64,000 bases of DNA from Caulobacter sp. (GTDB taxonomy: Bacteria > Pseudomonadota > Alphaproteobacteria > Caulobacterales > Caulobacteraceae): the NCBI GenBank assembly GCA_016125585.1, contig WGLL01000005.1:773595-837594 (forward strand), in the 5' to 3' direction. Positions 22,479-31,978 of the stretch are shown here, in pieces. Numbering within the stretch: the first letter of the stretch is position 1; every line of letters starts with the position of its first letter. The position numbers and the translations under genes were made by a program. Below the pieces are notes generated by a model. That model did no database searches. It had not been told where the DNA came from and saw nothing but the letters and a program-made list of their open reading frames with translations.

Positions 22479-22961
22479 TCAGCCGGGTCCTGCCGCGCCC
22501 CGGTCGATCCGGGCCGCGAAGCAGCCGCGCCGGGCATAGTGGGCGTGAAGGTAGGCGACCCGGTCGTCGGCCAGCCAGGCCTCGATCAGCGGCGCGGCCT
22601 CGCGACCCTCGATCACCTCGGCCTCGACCATCATGTCGTCCCGGTCGAAGGCGCGGATCGCCAGCAGGCGGCGGTGCAACGCCAGGGGCAGGGCGCCCTT
22701 CACCACCGCGGTCTCCCGCGCCGTCTCACGGACATAGATGGCGTGACAGCTGCGGTAGGGACTATCGACAGGGAGATGCTCGTGATTCAGCAACAGGACG
22801 GATTCGCCGGGCTCGGCGTCCTCCAGGGTGACGCGGCAAGGGGCGCTGGCCGGGGCGTCGACCTTGACGCGACGAACGCCCCGTTCGGCGAGTTCCGCCT
22901 CACTCAGGCCGAACAGGGGGCGGAAGGCGCCGGGCGAAAGGCCGGTGACGGTAAAGGGCAT
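22479..22961 (-). CDS. DUF1203 domain-containing protein
   Basis: 160 residues of a family with no known function. The ATG at 22961 is preceded by AAGGAGATCCCTG, an excellent ribosome site; an upstream extension in the same frame has no such support. Family-like features are the start FTVTGLSPGAF, the core ESVLLLNHEHLPVDSPYRSCHAIYVRE with conserved His and Pro residues, and VAYLHAHYARRGCFAARI near the end. It is convergent with the TetR gene and divergent from the ABC-F gene. Confidence 0.85.
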   Translation of the reverse strand: MPFTVTGLSPGAFRPLFGLSEAELAERGVRRVKVDAPASAPCRVTLEDAEPGESVLLLNHEHLPVDSPYRSCHAIYVRETARETAVVKGALPLALHRRLLAIRAFDRDDMMVEAEVIEGREAAPLIEAWLADDRVAYLHAHYARRGCFAARIDRGAAGPG

Positions 22962-23165
22962 CAGGGATCTCCTTGCTGTCCCTCCGCTTGGCCCCGCTAC
23001 CGGGCTTCCGCACTCCGATCCTTGCTCCGGTTTCATTTGCACCGCGCCGGCCGGCTTTCTATATCCGGGCCAAGCCGGCAATCGGGCCGCAGGTATTGGA
23101 GAGCGCCTTGATCATCGCGACGGACCCCCGTTTCGCCCTGAACGCCTCCCTCGCCGTGAGCTCCG

Positions 23166-24761
23166 ATGTCCGCCCTGATCACCCTGGATTCCGTTTCCGC
23201 CGCCGCCCCTGACGGCCGCGTCCTCTTCGAAAACCTGACCCTGGCCATTGGCCGCGAGCGCACCGGGCTCGTGGGCCGCAATGGCGTCGGCAAGACCACC
23301 CTGCTGCGGATCATCTCCGGCGAGGCGGCCCCGCGCGCCGGAACGGTCAGCCTCGACGGCCGCTTGGCCGTGCTGCGCCAGAGCCTGCCGGCCGATCCGG
23401 ACGCCAGCCTCGCCGGGCTGCTCGGGGTGGAGGCGGCGATGGCCCGCCTCGCTCGCATCGAGGCGGGAGAGGGGAGCGAGGCCGATTTCGCCGAAGCCGA
23501 CTGGACCCTGCCGACCCGCCTCGAACAGGTCCTGGCGGAGGTTGGCCTGGAGGGGCTGGACCCCGGCCGTCCGGCCGCCTCCCTGAGCGGCGGCCAGGCC
23601 ACCCGCGCCGCCCTTGCCGCCGTGCTGCTGGCCGAGCCGGACGTCATCCTGCTGGATGAGCCGACCAACAACCTCGACGCCGAGGCGCGCGGGCTGGTCG
23701 CCGATGTCCTGCGCCGCTGGAAGGGGGGCGCCCTGGTCGTCAGCCATGATCGCGCCCTGCTGGAAGAGATGGACCGCATCGTCGAACTCTCCCCGCTCGG
23801 GGCCAGGCTCTATGGCGGCGGCTACAGCCTCTATGCCGAGCGCAAGGCCGAGGAAGCCGCCGCCGCGCGGCGTGATCTCGAGGTCGCCAGCCGCGACGCC
23901 GCCCGCGCTCGCCGCGAGGCCCAGGCCGCCCGCGAACGCCAGGAGCAGCGCGACGCCGCCGGCCGCAGGTTCGCCGCCAGGGGCAGCGAGCCGAAGATCC
24001 TGCTGGGCGCCATGAAGCGCCGCGCCGAGGCCACCTCCGGCCGCCTGGACCGTCTGGGCGAGCGCAAGCTGGAAGACGCCCGCGAGGCGCTCGAAACCGC
24101 CCAGGTCCGGGTCGAGCGCACCCGCGCCCTGGCCTTTGACCTGCCGCCCAGCGGCCTGCCGGCCGGCCGATTGGTGCTCGACCTGGAAGATGTCGCCTTC
24201 GGCTGGCCTGGGGCCGATCCCCTGTTCGAGCATCTCGACCTGACCATCGCCGGTGCGGAGCGCATCGCCGTCTCCGGACCCAACGGACGGGGCAAGTCGA
24301 CCCTGATCCGGATCGCCGCCGGTCAGCTCGAACCGACCGCAGGCGCTGTTCGCCGTCCGGTCCCGGCCCTGATGCTCGACCAGCGCACCGACCTGCTGCA
24401 CGACGGAGAGACCATCCTGGAGGCCTTTCGCCGCCTCAACCCCTCGGCCGACCGCAACGCCGCCCAGGCGGCGCTGGCCCGCTTCCTGTTCCGCAACACC
24501 GCCGCCGACCAGACGGTCGGCTCGCTGAGCGGCGGCGAGCGCTTGCGCGCCGCCTTGGCCTGTGTCCTGGCCGGCGAAAGGCCGCCGCAATTCCTGATCC
24601 TGGACGAGCCGACCAATCACCTTGACCTCGACTCCCTGCAGGCCGTCGAGCAAGCCCTGGCCGGCTATGACGGCGCCCTGGTGCTGGTCAGCCATGACGA
24701 GGCTTTTCTTGAGGCGGTCGGGATCGAACGGCGTCTGGAGCTGACGCCGGCGCCTGTCTGA
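23166..24761 (+). CDS. ABC-F family ATPase
   Basis: Soluble protein with two ABC domains and no membrane part, typical of ABC-F proteins that act on the ribosome (translation factors or antibiotic protection). 531 residues. First domain: Walker A GRNGVGKTT near 37, signature LSGGQATRAAL, Walker B VILLDEPTNNLD. A charged Arg/Ala/Glu-rich linker covers about 225-300. Second domain: GPNGRGKST, LSGGERLRAAL, FLILDEPTNHLD. It cannot be assigned to Uup, EttA or a resistance subtype from sequence alone. Confidence 0.92.
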   Translation: MSALITLDSVSAAAPDGRVLFENLTLAIGRERTGLVGRNGVGKTTLLRIISGEAAPRAGTVSLDGRLAVLRQSLPADPDASLAGLLGVEAAMARLARIEAGEGSEADFAEADWTLPTRLEQVLAEVGLEGLDPGRPAASLSGGQATRAALAAVLLAEPDVILLDEPTNNLDAEARGLVADVLRRWKGGALVVSHDRALLEEMDRIVELSPLGARLYGGGYSLYAERKAEEAAAARRDLEVASRDAARARREAQAARERQEQRDAAGRRFAARGSEPKILLGAMKRRAEATSGRLDRLGERKLEDAREALETAQVRVERTRALAFDLPPSGLPAGRLVLDLEDVAFGWPGADPLFEHLDLTIAGAERIAVSGPNGRGKSTLIRIAAGQLEPTAGAVRRPVPALMLDQRTDLLHDGETILEAFRRLNPSADRNAAQAALARFLFRNTAADQTVGSLSGGERLRAALACVLAGERPPQFLILDEPTNHLDLDSLQAVEQALAGYDGALVLVSHDEAFLEAVGIERRLELTPAPV

Positions 24762-24851
24762 ATGGCGATCAGCGTTAAAAGTCCAGCGTGGCGCCCGGGC
24801 CCCTGTCGTCATTCGCCGCACCATGTTACCCCGACGCGGGGAGGGCATGGC

Positions 24852-26603
<1,752 letters not shown>

Positions 26604-26643
26604 CGCCCTTTTCCGGTCCGGCGCGGGGGCGATTGGCGGACCT

Positions 26644-27309
26644 GTGAAGACCCTGGCCATCCTGTCGCGCAAGGGCGGCACGGGAAAGACGACCCTGGCC
26701 GTCCATCTCGCCGTGGCCGCCTGGCGCTCCGGGCGGGGCGTTCTGCTGGCCGACTGCGACCGGCAGGGCTCGGCGGCGGAATGGCGGCGGGAGCGGACGG
26801 TTCCGGGGCCCTCGATCTTCGCGGCCAAACCCGCGGCCCTGTTCGCCACACAGCTGGCCGCCGAACGGGCGGGGCGCGACCTGCTGCTGATCGACACCAG
26901 CCCCAGCGCCAATGAGGATCTGGCCGACGCCGTCCGTTGCGCCGACTACTGCCTGATGGTGCTGCGGCCCAGTTTCCTCGATGTCCGCGCGGTGCGGGAG
27001 ACGGCCGAGATGGTGTCGCGGTTCGGCAAGCCCGGGGCCTTTGTCATCAATCAGGCCCCCTCCCGCCGGAACGGCAAGGAAATGGCCTGCGTCGGCGAAG
27101 CGGTCAGCCAGCTGTCAGGCATGGGTCATCCGATCCTGCCGATCGGCCTGCGGGCGCGGGTGGCCTATCAACAGGCGGTGGCCGAGGGCCTGTCGGTGCA
27201 GGAGACCGCCCCGTCGAGCGCCGCGGCGCTGGAGATCGGCGGGCTGTGGCGGCTTGTCGAGGCGCGGCTTTGGCCGGCCCCGGAGCCGGAGCTGGGGCCG
27301 GATTTCTAG
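26644..27309 (+). CDS. ParA/MinD-family ATPase (orphan)
   Basis: 221 residues from a GTG start. The deviant Walker A KGGTGKTT (residues about 11-18) with the signature lysine, Walker A' (LLADCDRQGSAAEW) and Walker B (LLLIDTSPS) identify it as a small ParA-type ATPase that dimerises on ATP. No parB or parS site is adjacent, so chromosome partition is unlikely; such orphan ParAs often position protein complexes. It follows the membrane protease by 40 bases and ends 10 bases before the convergent flbY. Confidence 0.9.
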   Translation: MKTLAILSRKGGTGKTTLAVHLAVAAWRSGRGVLLADCDRQGSAAEWRRERTVPGPSIFAAKPAALFATQLAAERAGRDLLLIDTSPSANEDLADAVRCADYCLMVLRPSFLDVRAVRETAEMVSRFGKPGAFVINQAPSRRNGKEMACVGEAVSQLSGMGHPILPIGLRARVAYQQAVAEGLSVQETAPSSAAALEIGGLWRLVEARLWPAPEPELGPDF

Positions 27310-27319
27310 AGGCCGCCGG

Positions 27320-27760
27320 TCAGGCGCTGCGGTTCAGGGTCACCGCCCGCGCATCGGCGCCGACCGTGGTCGCGCCGGGGCCATAGCCGGTTCCGGCGTT
27401 GCGCTGGTTGACCACCTCTTCGGCGATGGCCTTGACCAGACCCTCGGTGACGGTCTTGGCCGCTTCCAGAGCGCGGCCCTGGCGAGCGAGGACGGCGTCG
27501 AAGCCTTCGGTGGCGCGCATCAGGGCGACACGTCTTTCCAGGCTGGCGCCGGCGATCAGCTCGGGCTGGGCGCGCACCCGGGCGGACTCGTGGCGGTAGA
27601 GGTTGGCCAGGCGGGAGGTTTCCTCCAGCTGTCCGGCGGCGTCCTGCGGCCGGCGCTGCTCGAAGGCCAGGGCCTGGTCGGCGATCAGGCCGGTGAGGCG
27701 CTCGGTGAGGATGATGAGCTGTTCAACGCGGTCGGCCGCGTCGCGGGCGTCAAGCGCCAT
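27320..27760 (-). CDS. flbY: Flagellar protein FlbY
   Basis: 146 residues, mostly helical, with the pattern of small flagellar assembly proteins or export chaperones ([27 protein letters not shown] near the start). I assign FlbY from its position: in Caulobacter crescentus flgI is followed by cheL and flbY, and the same order is seen here. The ATG overlaps the end of cheL by 11 bases, indicating coupled translation. Its exact role in flagellum formation is not established. Confidence 0.8.
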   Translation of the reverse strand: MALDARDAADRVEQLIILTERLTGLIADQALAFEQRRPQDAAGQLEETSRLANLYRHESARVRAQPELIAGASLERRVALMRATEGFDAVLARQGRALEAAKTVTEGLVKAIAEEVVNQRNAGTGYGPGATTVGADARAVTLNRSA

Positions 27761-28100
27761 GGGGAGCCTCCTGGGATTGGACGGGCGCCTCTTGCAGGCC
27801 CTGAAGTTTGAGCATTTCGCGTTCGACGCTGCTGGCCAGGCCGATGCCGCCGGACTTGCTGACCTGTTTGGCGATGGCGTCGGTGTAGAAGGACTTGAAC
27901 ATCTGCTCGCCCTCGCCGCCGCCGAAGGGGGCCTCGGCGTCGACGCCCTGGAACATCTGGGCCATCATCACCGACAGGAAGCTGGCCTCGAAGGCCTGGG
28001 CGCTGTCCTTGATGCGCGAGCGGGTGGCGGCCGAGGCCGGGGTCTGGCCCTGGGCCAGAAGCACGTCGACCGGCGGCGCCGCGGCGGAAAAGCTGGCCAT
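27750..28100 (-). CDS. cheL: Rod-binding protein CheL (FlgJ N-terminal domain type)
   Basis: 116 residues corresponding to the rod-binding half of FlgJ without the muramidase half. The family block [18 protein letters not shown] and the motif [23 protein letters not shown] are visible. Acts in the periplasm in rod assembly. The ATG overlaps the flgI stop by one base (TAATG) and the C-terminal end overlaps flbY by 11 bases, so flgI-cheL-flbY is a tightly coupled operon. An apparent longer open frame reading into flgI is an artefact. Confidence 0.88.
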   Translation of the reverse strand: MASFSAAAPPVDVLLAQGQTPASAATRSRIKDSAQAFEASFLSVMMAQMFQGVDAEAPFGGGEGEQMFKSFYTDAIAKQVSKSGGIGLASSVEREMLKLQGLQEAPVQSQEAPHGA

Positions 28101-29200
28101 TACATCACCTCGATATCGGCTTGCAGGGCGCCGGCGGCCTTGATCGCCTGCAGGATGGAAATCATGTCGCGCGGGGTGACGCCCAGGGCGTTGAGACCGG
28201 ACACCAGGCTCGACAGGGAGGCGCCGCTGTTGAGGGTGATCAGCTGGCGGCCGCGCTCCTCCTCGACATTGACCTGCGACTGCGGGACCGTCGTCGTCTG
28301 GCCCCGGCTGAAGGGCGCCGGCTGGCTGACCCCGGGGGATTCCTGGACGCTGATGGTCAGGTTGCCCTGGGCGATGGCGACGGTGGAGACCCGCACATTC
28401 TCGCCCATGACGATGACCCCGGCCACCTCGTCGATCACCACCTTGGCGCCGTAGTCGGGATCGACCGGCAGGTTCTCGATGGAGGTGACGAAGCTGACCA
28501 CCGACTGGCCCGGCGGCGGGCGCAGGGTGATCACGGTGGGATTGTCGGCCGAGGCGGTGCCGGGGTAGCGGGCGTTGACGGCGTCGGCGATGCGGCGGGC
28601 GGTGGTGAAGTCGGGATTGCGCAGGGTCAGGCGGACCTGCCCCATGCTGGCCATCTGGAAGCCCAGTTCCCGCTCGACGAAGGCGCCGCCGGCGATGCGG
28701 CCCGAGGTCGGCACGCCCTTGGAGACCGAGGAGCCTGAGGCGCCGGAGGCCGAGACCGATCCGGTCTGCACCGTGCCCTGGGCCAGGGCATAGGCCTGGC
28801 CGTCGGCGCCCAGCAGGGTGGTGACCAGCAGGGTCCCGCCCATCAGGCTCTTGGCGTCGCCGATGGAGGAGACGGTGACGTCGATCGGGGTGCCGGCCGA
28901 GGCGAAGGCGGGCAGCTTGGCGGTGACCATCACCGCCGCGACGTTCTTGGAATTGAGATTGGCGTCGCGGATGTTGACCCCGAGCCGCTCCAGCATCGCC
29001 TCCTGGCTCTGCTTGGCCTGGGGCGTGTTGCGCAGATTGTCGCCGGTGCCGTTGAGGCCGACGACCAGGCCGTAGCCGACCAGCATGTTCTCGCGGACGC
29101 CCTCGACCTCGACGATGTCCTTGATGCGAGACGCCGCGAAGCTCTGGCCCGCCACCGACAGGGCGAGGGTCAGAACGATCGCTGAGATAAGCCGCTGCAT
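28100..29200 (-). CDS. flgI: Flagellar P-ring protein FlgI
   Basis: Builds the peptidoglycan-layer ring around the flagellar rod. 366 residues from the ATG at 29200, which starts a signal peptide ([20 protein letters not shown], then FAA-S). An upstream in-frame GTG at 29221 would place charged residues before it. The family N-terminus [31 protein letters not shown] and the blocks [22 protein letters not shown] and the C-terminal [20 protein letters not shown] are clear. First gene of flgI-cheL-flbY, divergent from fliX. Confidence 0.96.
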   Translation of the reverse strand: MQRLISAIVLTLALSVAGQSFAASRIKDIVEVEGVRENMLVGYGLVVGLNGTGDNLRNTPQAKQSQEAMLERLGVNIRDANLNSKNVAAVMVTAKLPAFASAGTPIDVTVSSIGDAKSLMGGTLLVTTLLGADGQAYALAQGTVQTGSVSASGASGSSVSKGVPTSGRIAGGAFVERELGFQMASMGQVRLTLRNPDFTTARRIADAVNARYPGTASADNPTVITLRPPPGQSVVSFVTSIENLPVDPDYGAKVVIDEVAGVIVMGENVRVSTVAIAQGNLTISVQESPGVSQPAPFSRGQTTTVPQSQVNVEEERGRQLITLNSGASLSSLVSGLNALGVTPRDMISILQAIKAAGALQADIEVM

Positions 29201-29324
29201 GAACTTCCACCCGAAACGCACGTACCGTCAGGCAGGAATGCCAGAACCGGGCCAACGGGTTTATTCAGCAAAAACAATATCCTGTGTCGGAACGGCGAGG
29301 TGCGGCGGCAGAAATTGCCCGGCA

Positions 29325-29332
29325 TTAACCAT
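29325..29332. promoter_or_regulatory. CtrA half-site TTAACCAT between flgI and fliX
   Basis: TTAACCAT at 29325-29332 lies 56 bases before the fliX ATG. It matches the TTAACCAT half-site of class II flagellar promoters in Caulobacter, where fliX is CtrA-controlled. The second TTAA is imperfect (GCAA at the expected spacing), so this is a partial box. Confidence 0.5.
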
Positions 29333-29387
29333 ACGGCAAAGCTGCGGGAGGAGATTCGCAGCCTGAGAGTTGGAGTGTCTGGACACC

Positions 29388-29822
29388 ATGAAGGTTGGCG
29401 CATCGAGCGGACTGACGGCCAAGGGCGGCGCCGGTGCGGCGCGGCCGGCCGCGGGCGGGGCGTCCTTCAGCCTGCCGGGCGCGAGCCAGGCCGGCGGCGC
29501 CGAGGCGGTGGTTCGAACCGCGGGTATGACCGGAGTGGCGTCCCTGGACGCCCTGCTGGCCCTGCAGGAGACCGATGGCCCGACGGAGCGGCGGCGCAAG
29601 GCCGTCCGCCGCGCGGGGCGGATTCTCGACGTCCTAGAGGACCTGAGGATCGCGGTGCTGGACGGCGAGGTTTCCGGGGCCAATCTGGACCGGTTGATGC
29701 GCGCGGTCCGCGACCAGCGGGACCACACCGACGATCCGGGCCTGGAAGGCCTGCTGAACGACATCGAGACACGAGCGGCGGTTGAACTGGCCAAACTCGA
29801 ACGCGCGAAAATTGCCGCATGA
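29388..29822 (+). CDS. fliX: Flagellar assembly trans-acting regulator FliX
   Basis: Couples completion of early flagellar structures to late gene expression through the regulator FlbD in Caulobacter. 144 residues from the ATG at 29388, giving MKVGASSGLTAKGG like the known FliX start. The conserved C-terminal helical region RRKAVRRAGRILDVLEDLRIAVLDGE ... LEGLLNDIETRAAVELAKLE is present. Divergent from flgI, as in Caulobacter crescentus. A TTG at 29370 is also in frame but less likely. Confidence 0.93.
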   Translation: MKVGASSGLTAKGGAGAARPAAGGASFSLPGASQAGGAEAVVRTAGMTGVASLDALLALQETDGPTERRRKAVRRAGRILDVLEDLRIAVLDGEVSGANLDRLMRAVRDQRDHTDDPGLEGLLNDIETRAAVELAKLERAKIAA

Positions 29823-29914
29823 ACGCGCTTTGAACGCGAGGTTCATTGTCTGGCCTAGCGCTTTTGTTATAAGGCCCCGCTCACTGTGAGCGGTGTAGGG
29901 GGCGTGAGGCGTCA

Positions 29915-30343
29915 ATGCAGACGGCTACGGTTCTAGAAGTGACTGCGGACTACCGTCCTTCCGAGGACGAGGAGTTCATGAACGAGCGGCAACGCGAGTA
30001 TTTCAAAAAGAAACTGCTCGCCTGGAGAGAGGACCTTCTCCGAGAATCTCGTGAGACGGTCGCCGTTCTCCAGAAGGAAACCGAAAATCATCCTGACCTG
30101 GCCGATCGCGCCTCGTCGGAGACTGATCGGGCTCTTGAGTTGCGCACCCGGGATCGTCAACGGAAGCTTATTTCCAAGATCGAAGAGGCCATGCGCCGGA
30201 TCGAGGATGGCTCCTATGGCTATTGCGAGGAAACAGGGGAACCCATCGGTCTGGCGCGTCTCGACGCCCGACCGATCGCCACCCTGAGCCTTGAGGCCCA
30301 GGAGCGGCATGAGCGCCGCGAACGGGTTCACCGGGACGACTGA
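29915..30343 (+). CDS. dksA: RNA polymerase-binding regulator DksA
   Basis: Binds the RNA polymerase secondary channel and acts with ppGpp. 142 residues. The coiled coil covers about 20-95 (QREYFKKKLLAWREDLLRE..., RASSETDRALELRTRDRQRKLI) with the acidic tip. The globular end reads YGYCEETGEPIGLARLDARPIATLSLEAQERHERRE: only one of the four zinc-finger cysteines remains, as is common for alphaproteobacterial DksA. It follows fliX after 92 bases. A short GC-rich hairpin follows the gene. Confidence 0.95.
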   Translation: MQTATVLEVTADYRPSEDEEFMNERQREYFKKKLLAWREDLLRESRETVAVLQKETENHPDLADRASSETDRALELRTRDRQRKLISKIEEAMRRIEDGSYGYCEETGEPIGLARLDARPIATLSLEAQERHERRERVHRDD

Positions 30344-30350
30344 CGAGCCT

Positions 30351-30378
30351 GCCCGGACCGGTCAAATGACCGGCGGGC
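30351..30378. terminator. Hairpin downstream of dksA
   Basis: GCCCG-GA-CCGGTCA-AA-TGACCGG-CGGGC folds into a two-part stem of 5 and 7 bp. It starts eight bases after the dksA stop. No T-run follows, so a Rho-independent terminator is not certain. Confidence 0.35.
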
Positions 30379-30514
30379 CCGTGGATCGACCGGCCGCCCA
30401 CCGCCGGTGGCTCGGCGCGTGATCGGCGCGCGGTCTGCGCGTTGAGCGCGCTCGCGGGTTGACTTCATACCCCCGAAGGACGACCTAGCCCGCCTTCGTC
30501 AGGGAAACACCTTC

Positions 30515-31849
30515 ATGACCGTCAAGGTCCGCTTCGCGCCGTCGCCGACGGGTCGCCTCCACGTCGGAAACATCCGCGCTGCCATCGTCAACTGGGTGTT
30601 CGCCCGGGGGCAGGGCGGCAAGTTCGTGCTGCGCATCGACGACACCGATCTGGAACGGTCGACCAAGGAATACGAACAGGGGATCGAGACCGATCTGACC
30701 TGGCTGGGTCTGACCTGGGACGAGCGCCACAATCAGTCGGCGCGCTTTCCGCTGTACCATCAGGCCATGGAGCGGCTGAAGGCGCAGAATCGGCTCTATC
30801 CCTGCTACGAAACCCAGGACGAGCTCGATCGCCGCCGCAAGGTGCAGCTGTCGCGCGGCCAGCCGCCAATCTACGACCGCGCCGCCCTGAAGCTGACCGA
30901 CGAGGAACGGGCCGCGCTGGAAGCCGAGGGCCGTCGGCCGCACTGGCGCTTCCGGCTGGAAGGCAAGCGCGTCAAGTGGAACGACCTGGTGCGCGGGCCC
31001 TGCGAGGTCGATACCGCCTCGATGTCGGACCCGGTGCTGATCCGTGAGGACGGCGCCTTCCTCTACACCCTGCCGTCGGTGGCCGACGACATCGACATGG
31101 GCATCACCCACATCATTCGCGGTGAGGACCACGTCACCAACACCGGCGCCCAGATGGAAATCTTCGAGGCCCTGGGCGCGCCCACGCCGGTGTTCGCCCA
31201 CTTCAGCCTGCTGGTCGGGGCCGAGGGCGAGGCCTTGGGCAAGCGCCTGGGCTCGCTGTCGATCCTGCAGCTTCGCGAGCAGGGCCATGAACCGCTGGCG
31301 ATCACCTCCCACATCGCCAGGCTGGGCACCTCCGACCCCCTGGAAGCGGCGGACAGCCTGGCCGACCTGGCCGGGTCCTTTGCATTCGACAAGATGGGCC
31401 GCCATCCGGCGCGCTTCGATCCCGTCGATCTGTCGCGCATCAACGCCGGCGTGCTGCACGCGATGGACTATGAGACCGCCCAGCCGCGACTGAGCAATCT
31501 TGGGGCCGACCTTGGCGAGGCCTTCTGGCTGGCAGTGCGGCAGAACCTGGTGCTGTTCAGCGATGTCACCATTCTGGCCCGGGTCGTCGGCGGGGCGGTG
31601 ACGCCCTTGGTCGAGGACCAGGCCTTCCTCGATCAGGCCGCCGGCCTGCTGCCGGAAACCATCGACGGCGAGACCTGGGGCCGCTGGACCGCCGCGGTGA
31701 AGGAGGCCACCGGGGCCAAGGGCCGGGCGCTGTTCATGCCGCTGCGCAAGGCGCTGACCGGAATGGATCACGGCCCGGAGATGGGTCCGTTGCTGGCGCT
31801 GATCGGGCGGGAGAAGGCCGCCAGGCGGCTTGCCGGCGAGACGGCCTGA
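30515..31849 (+). CDS. gltX: Glutamyl-tRNA synthetase
   Basis: Attaches glutamate to tRNA. 444 residues, class I. The HIGH motif is HVGN in VRFAPSPTGRLHVGNIRAA. The family motif GEDHVTNT and the second class I motif follow at about 215-250, where the loop reads ALGKRLGSLSI: the expected LSKR is LGKR. Many alphaproteobacteria carry two GluRS copies, and this one resembles the second type (KRLGSLS). The anticodon-binding C-terminal part is complete. Whether it also charges tRNA-Gln cannot be decided from sequence. Confidence 0.93.
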   Translation: MTVKVRFAPSPTGRLHVGNIRAAIVNWVFARGQGGKFVLRIDDTDLERSTKEYEQGIETDLTWLGLTWDERHNQSARFPLYHQAMERLKAQNRLYPCYETQDELDRRRKVQLSRGQPPIYDRAALKLTDEERAALEAEGRRPHWRFRLEGKRVKWNDLVRGPCEVDTASMSDPVLIREDGAFLYTLPSVADDIDMGITHIIRGEDHVTNTGAQMEIFEALGAPTPVFAHFSLLVGAEGEALGKRLGSLSILQLREQGHEPLAITSHIARLGTSDPLEAADSLADLAGSFAFDKMGRHPARFDPVDLSRINAGVLHAMDYETAQPRLSNLGADLGEAFWLAVRQNLVLFSDVTILARVVGGAVTPLVEDQAFLDQAAGLLPETIDGETWGRWTAAVKEATGAKGRALFMPLRKALTGMDHGPEMGPLLALIGREKAARRLAGETA

Positions 31850-31978
31850 TCCCTGCCGTCGGCTGTTGCGCCGGCGCCGCCCCGACGACGGCGACAGGCG
31901 CCGATCATCATCTCGCGCTTGCCGCGTAGAGGCTGATCGCGCAAGTTGACCGCCGAGTAGCGTTTATCGGGGGATATC

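Noticed and set aside
26644..27309. Chromosome partition protein ParA
   Set aside because: No ParB gene or parS-like palindrome is next to it, and the protein is shorter than chromosomal ParA, so it is listed as an orphan ParA-type ATPase.
29317..29330. Possible sigma-54 promoter (GG-N10-GC) toward flgI
   Set aside because: The spacing GGTTAATGCCGGGC is right, but the bases around both elements (expected TGGCAC and TTGC) do not match, so it is not reported as a feature.
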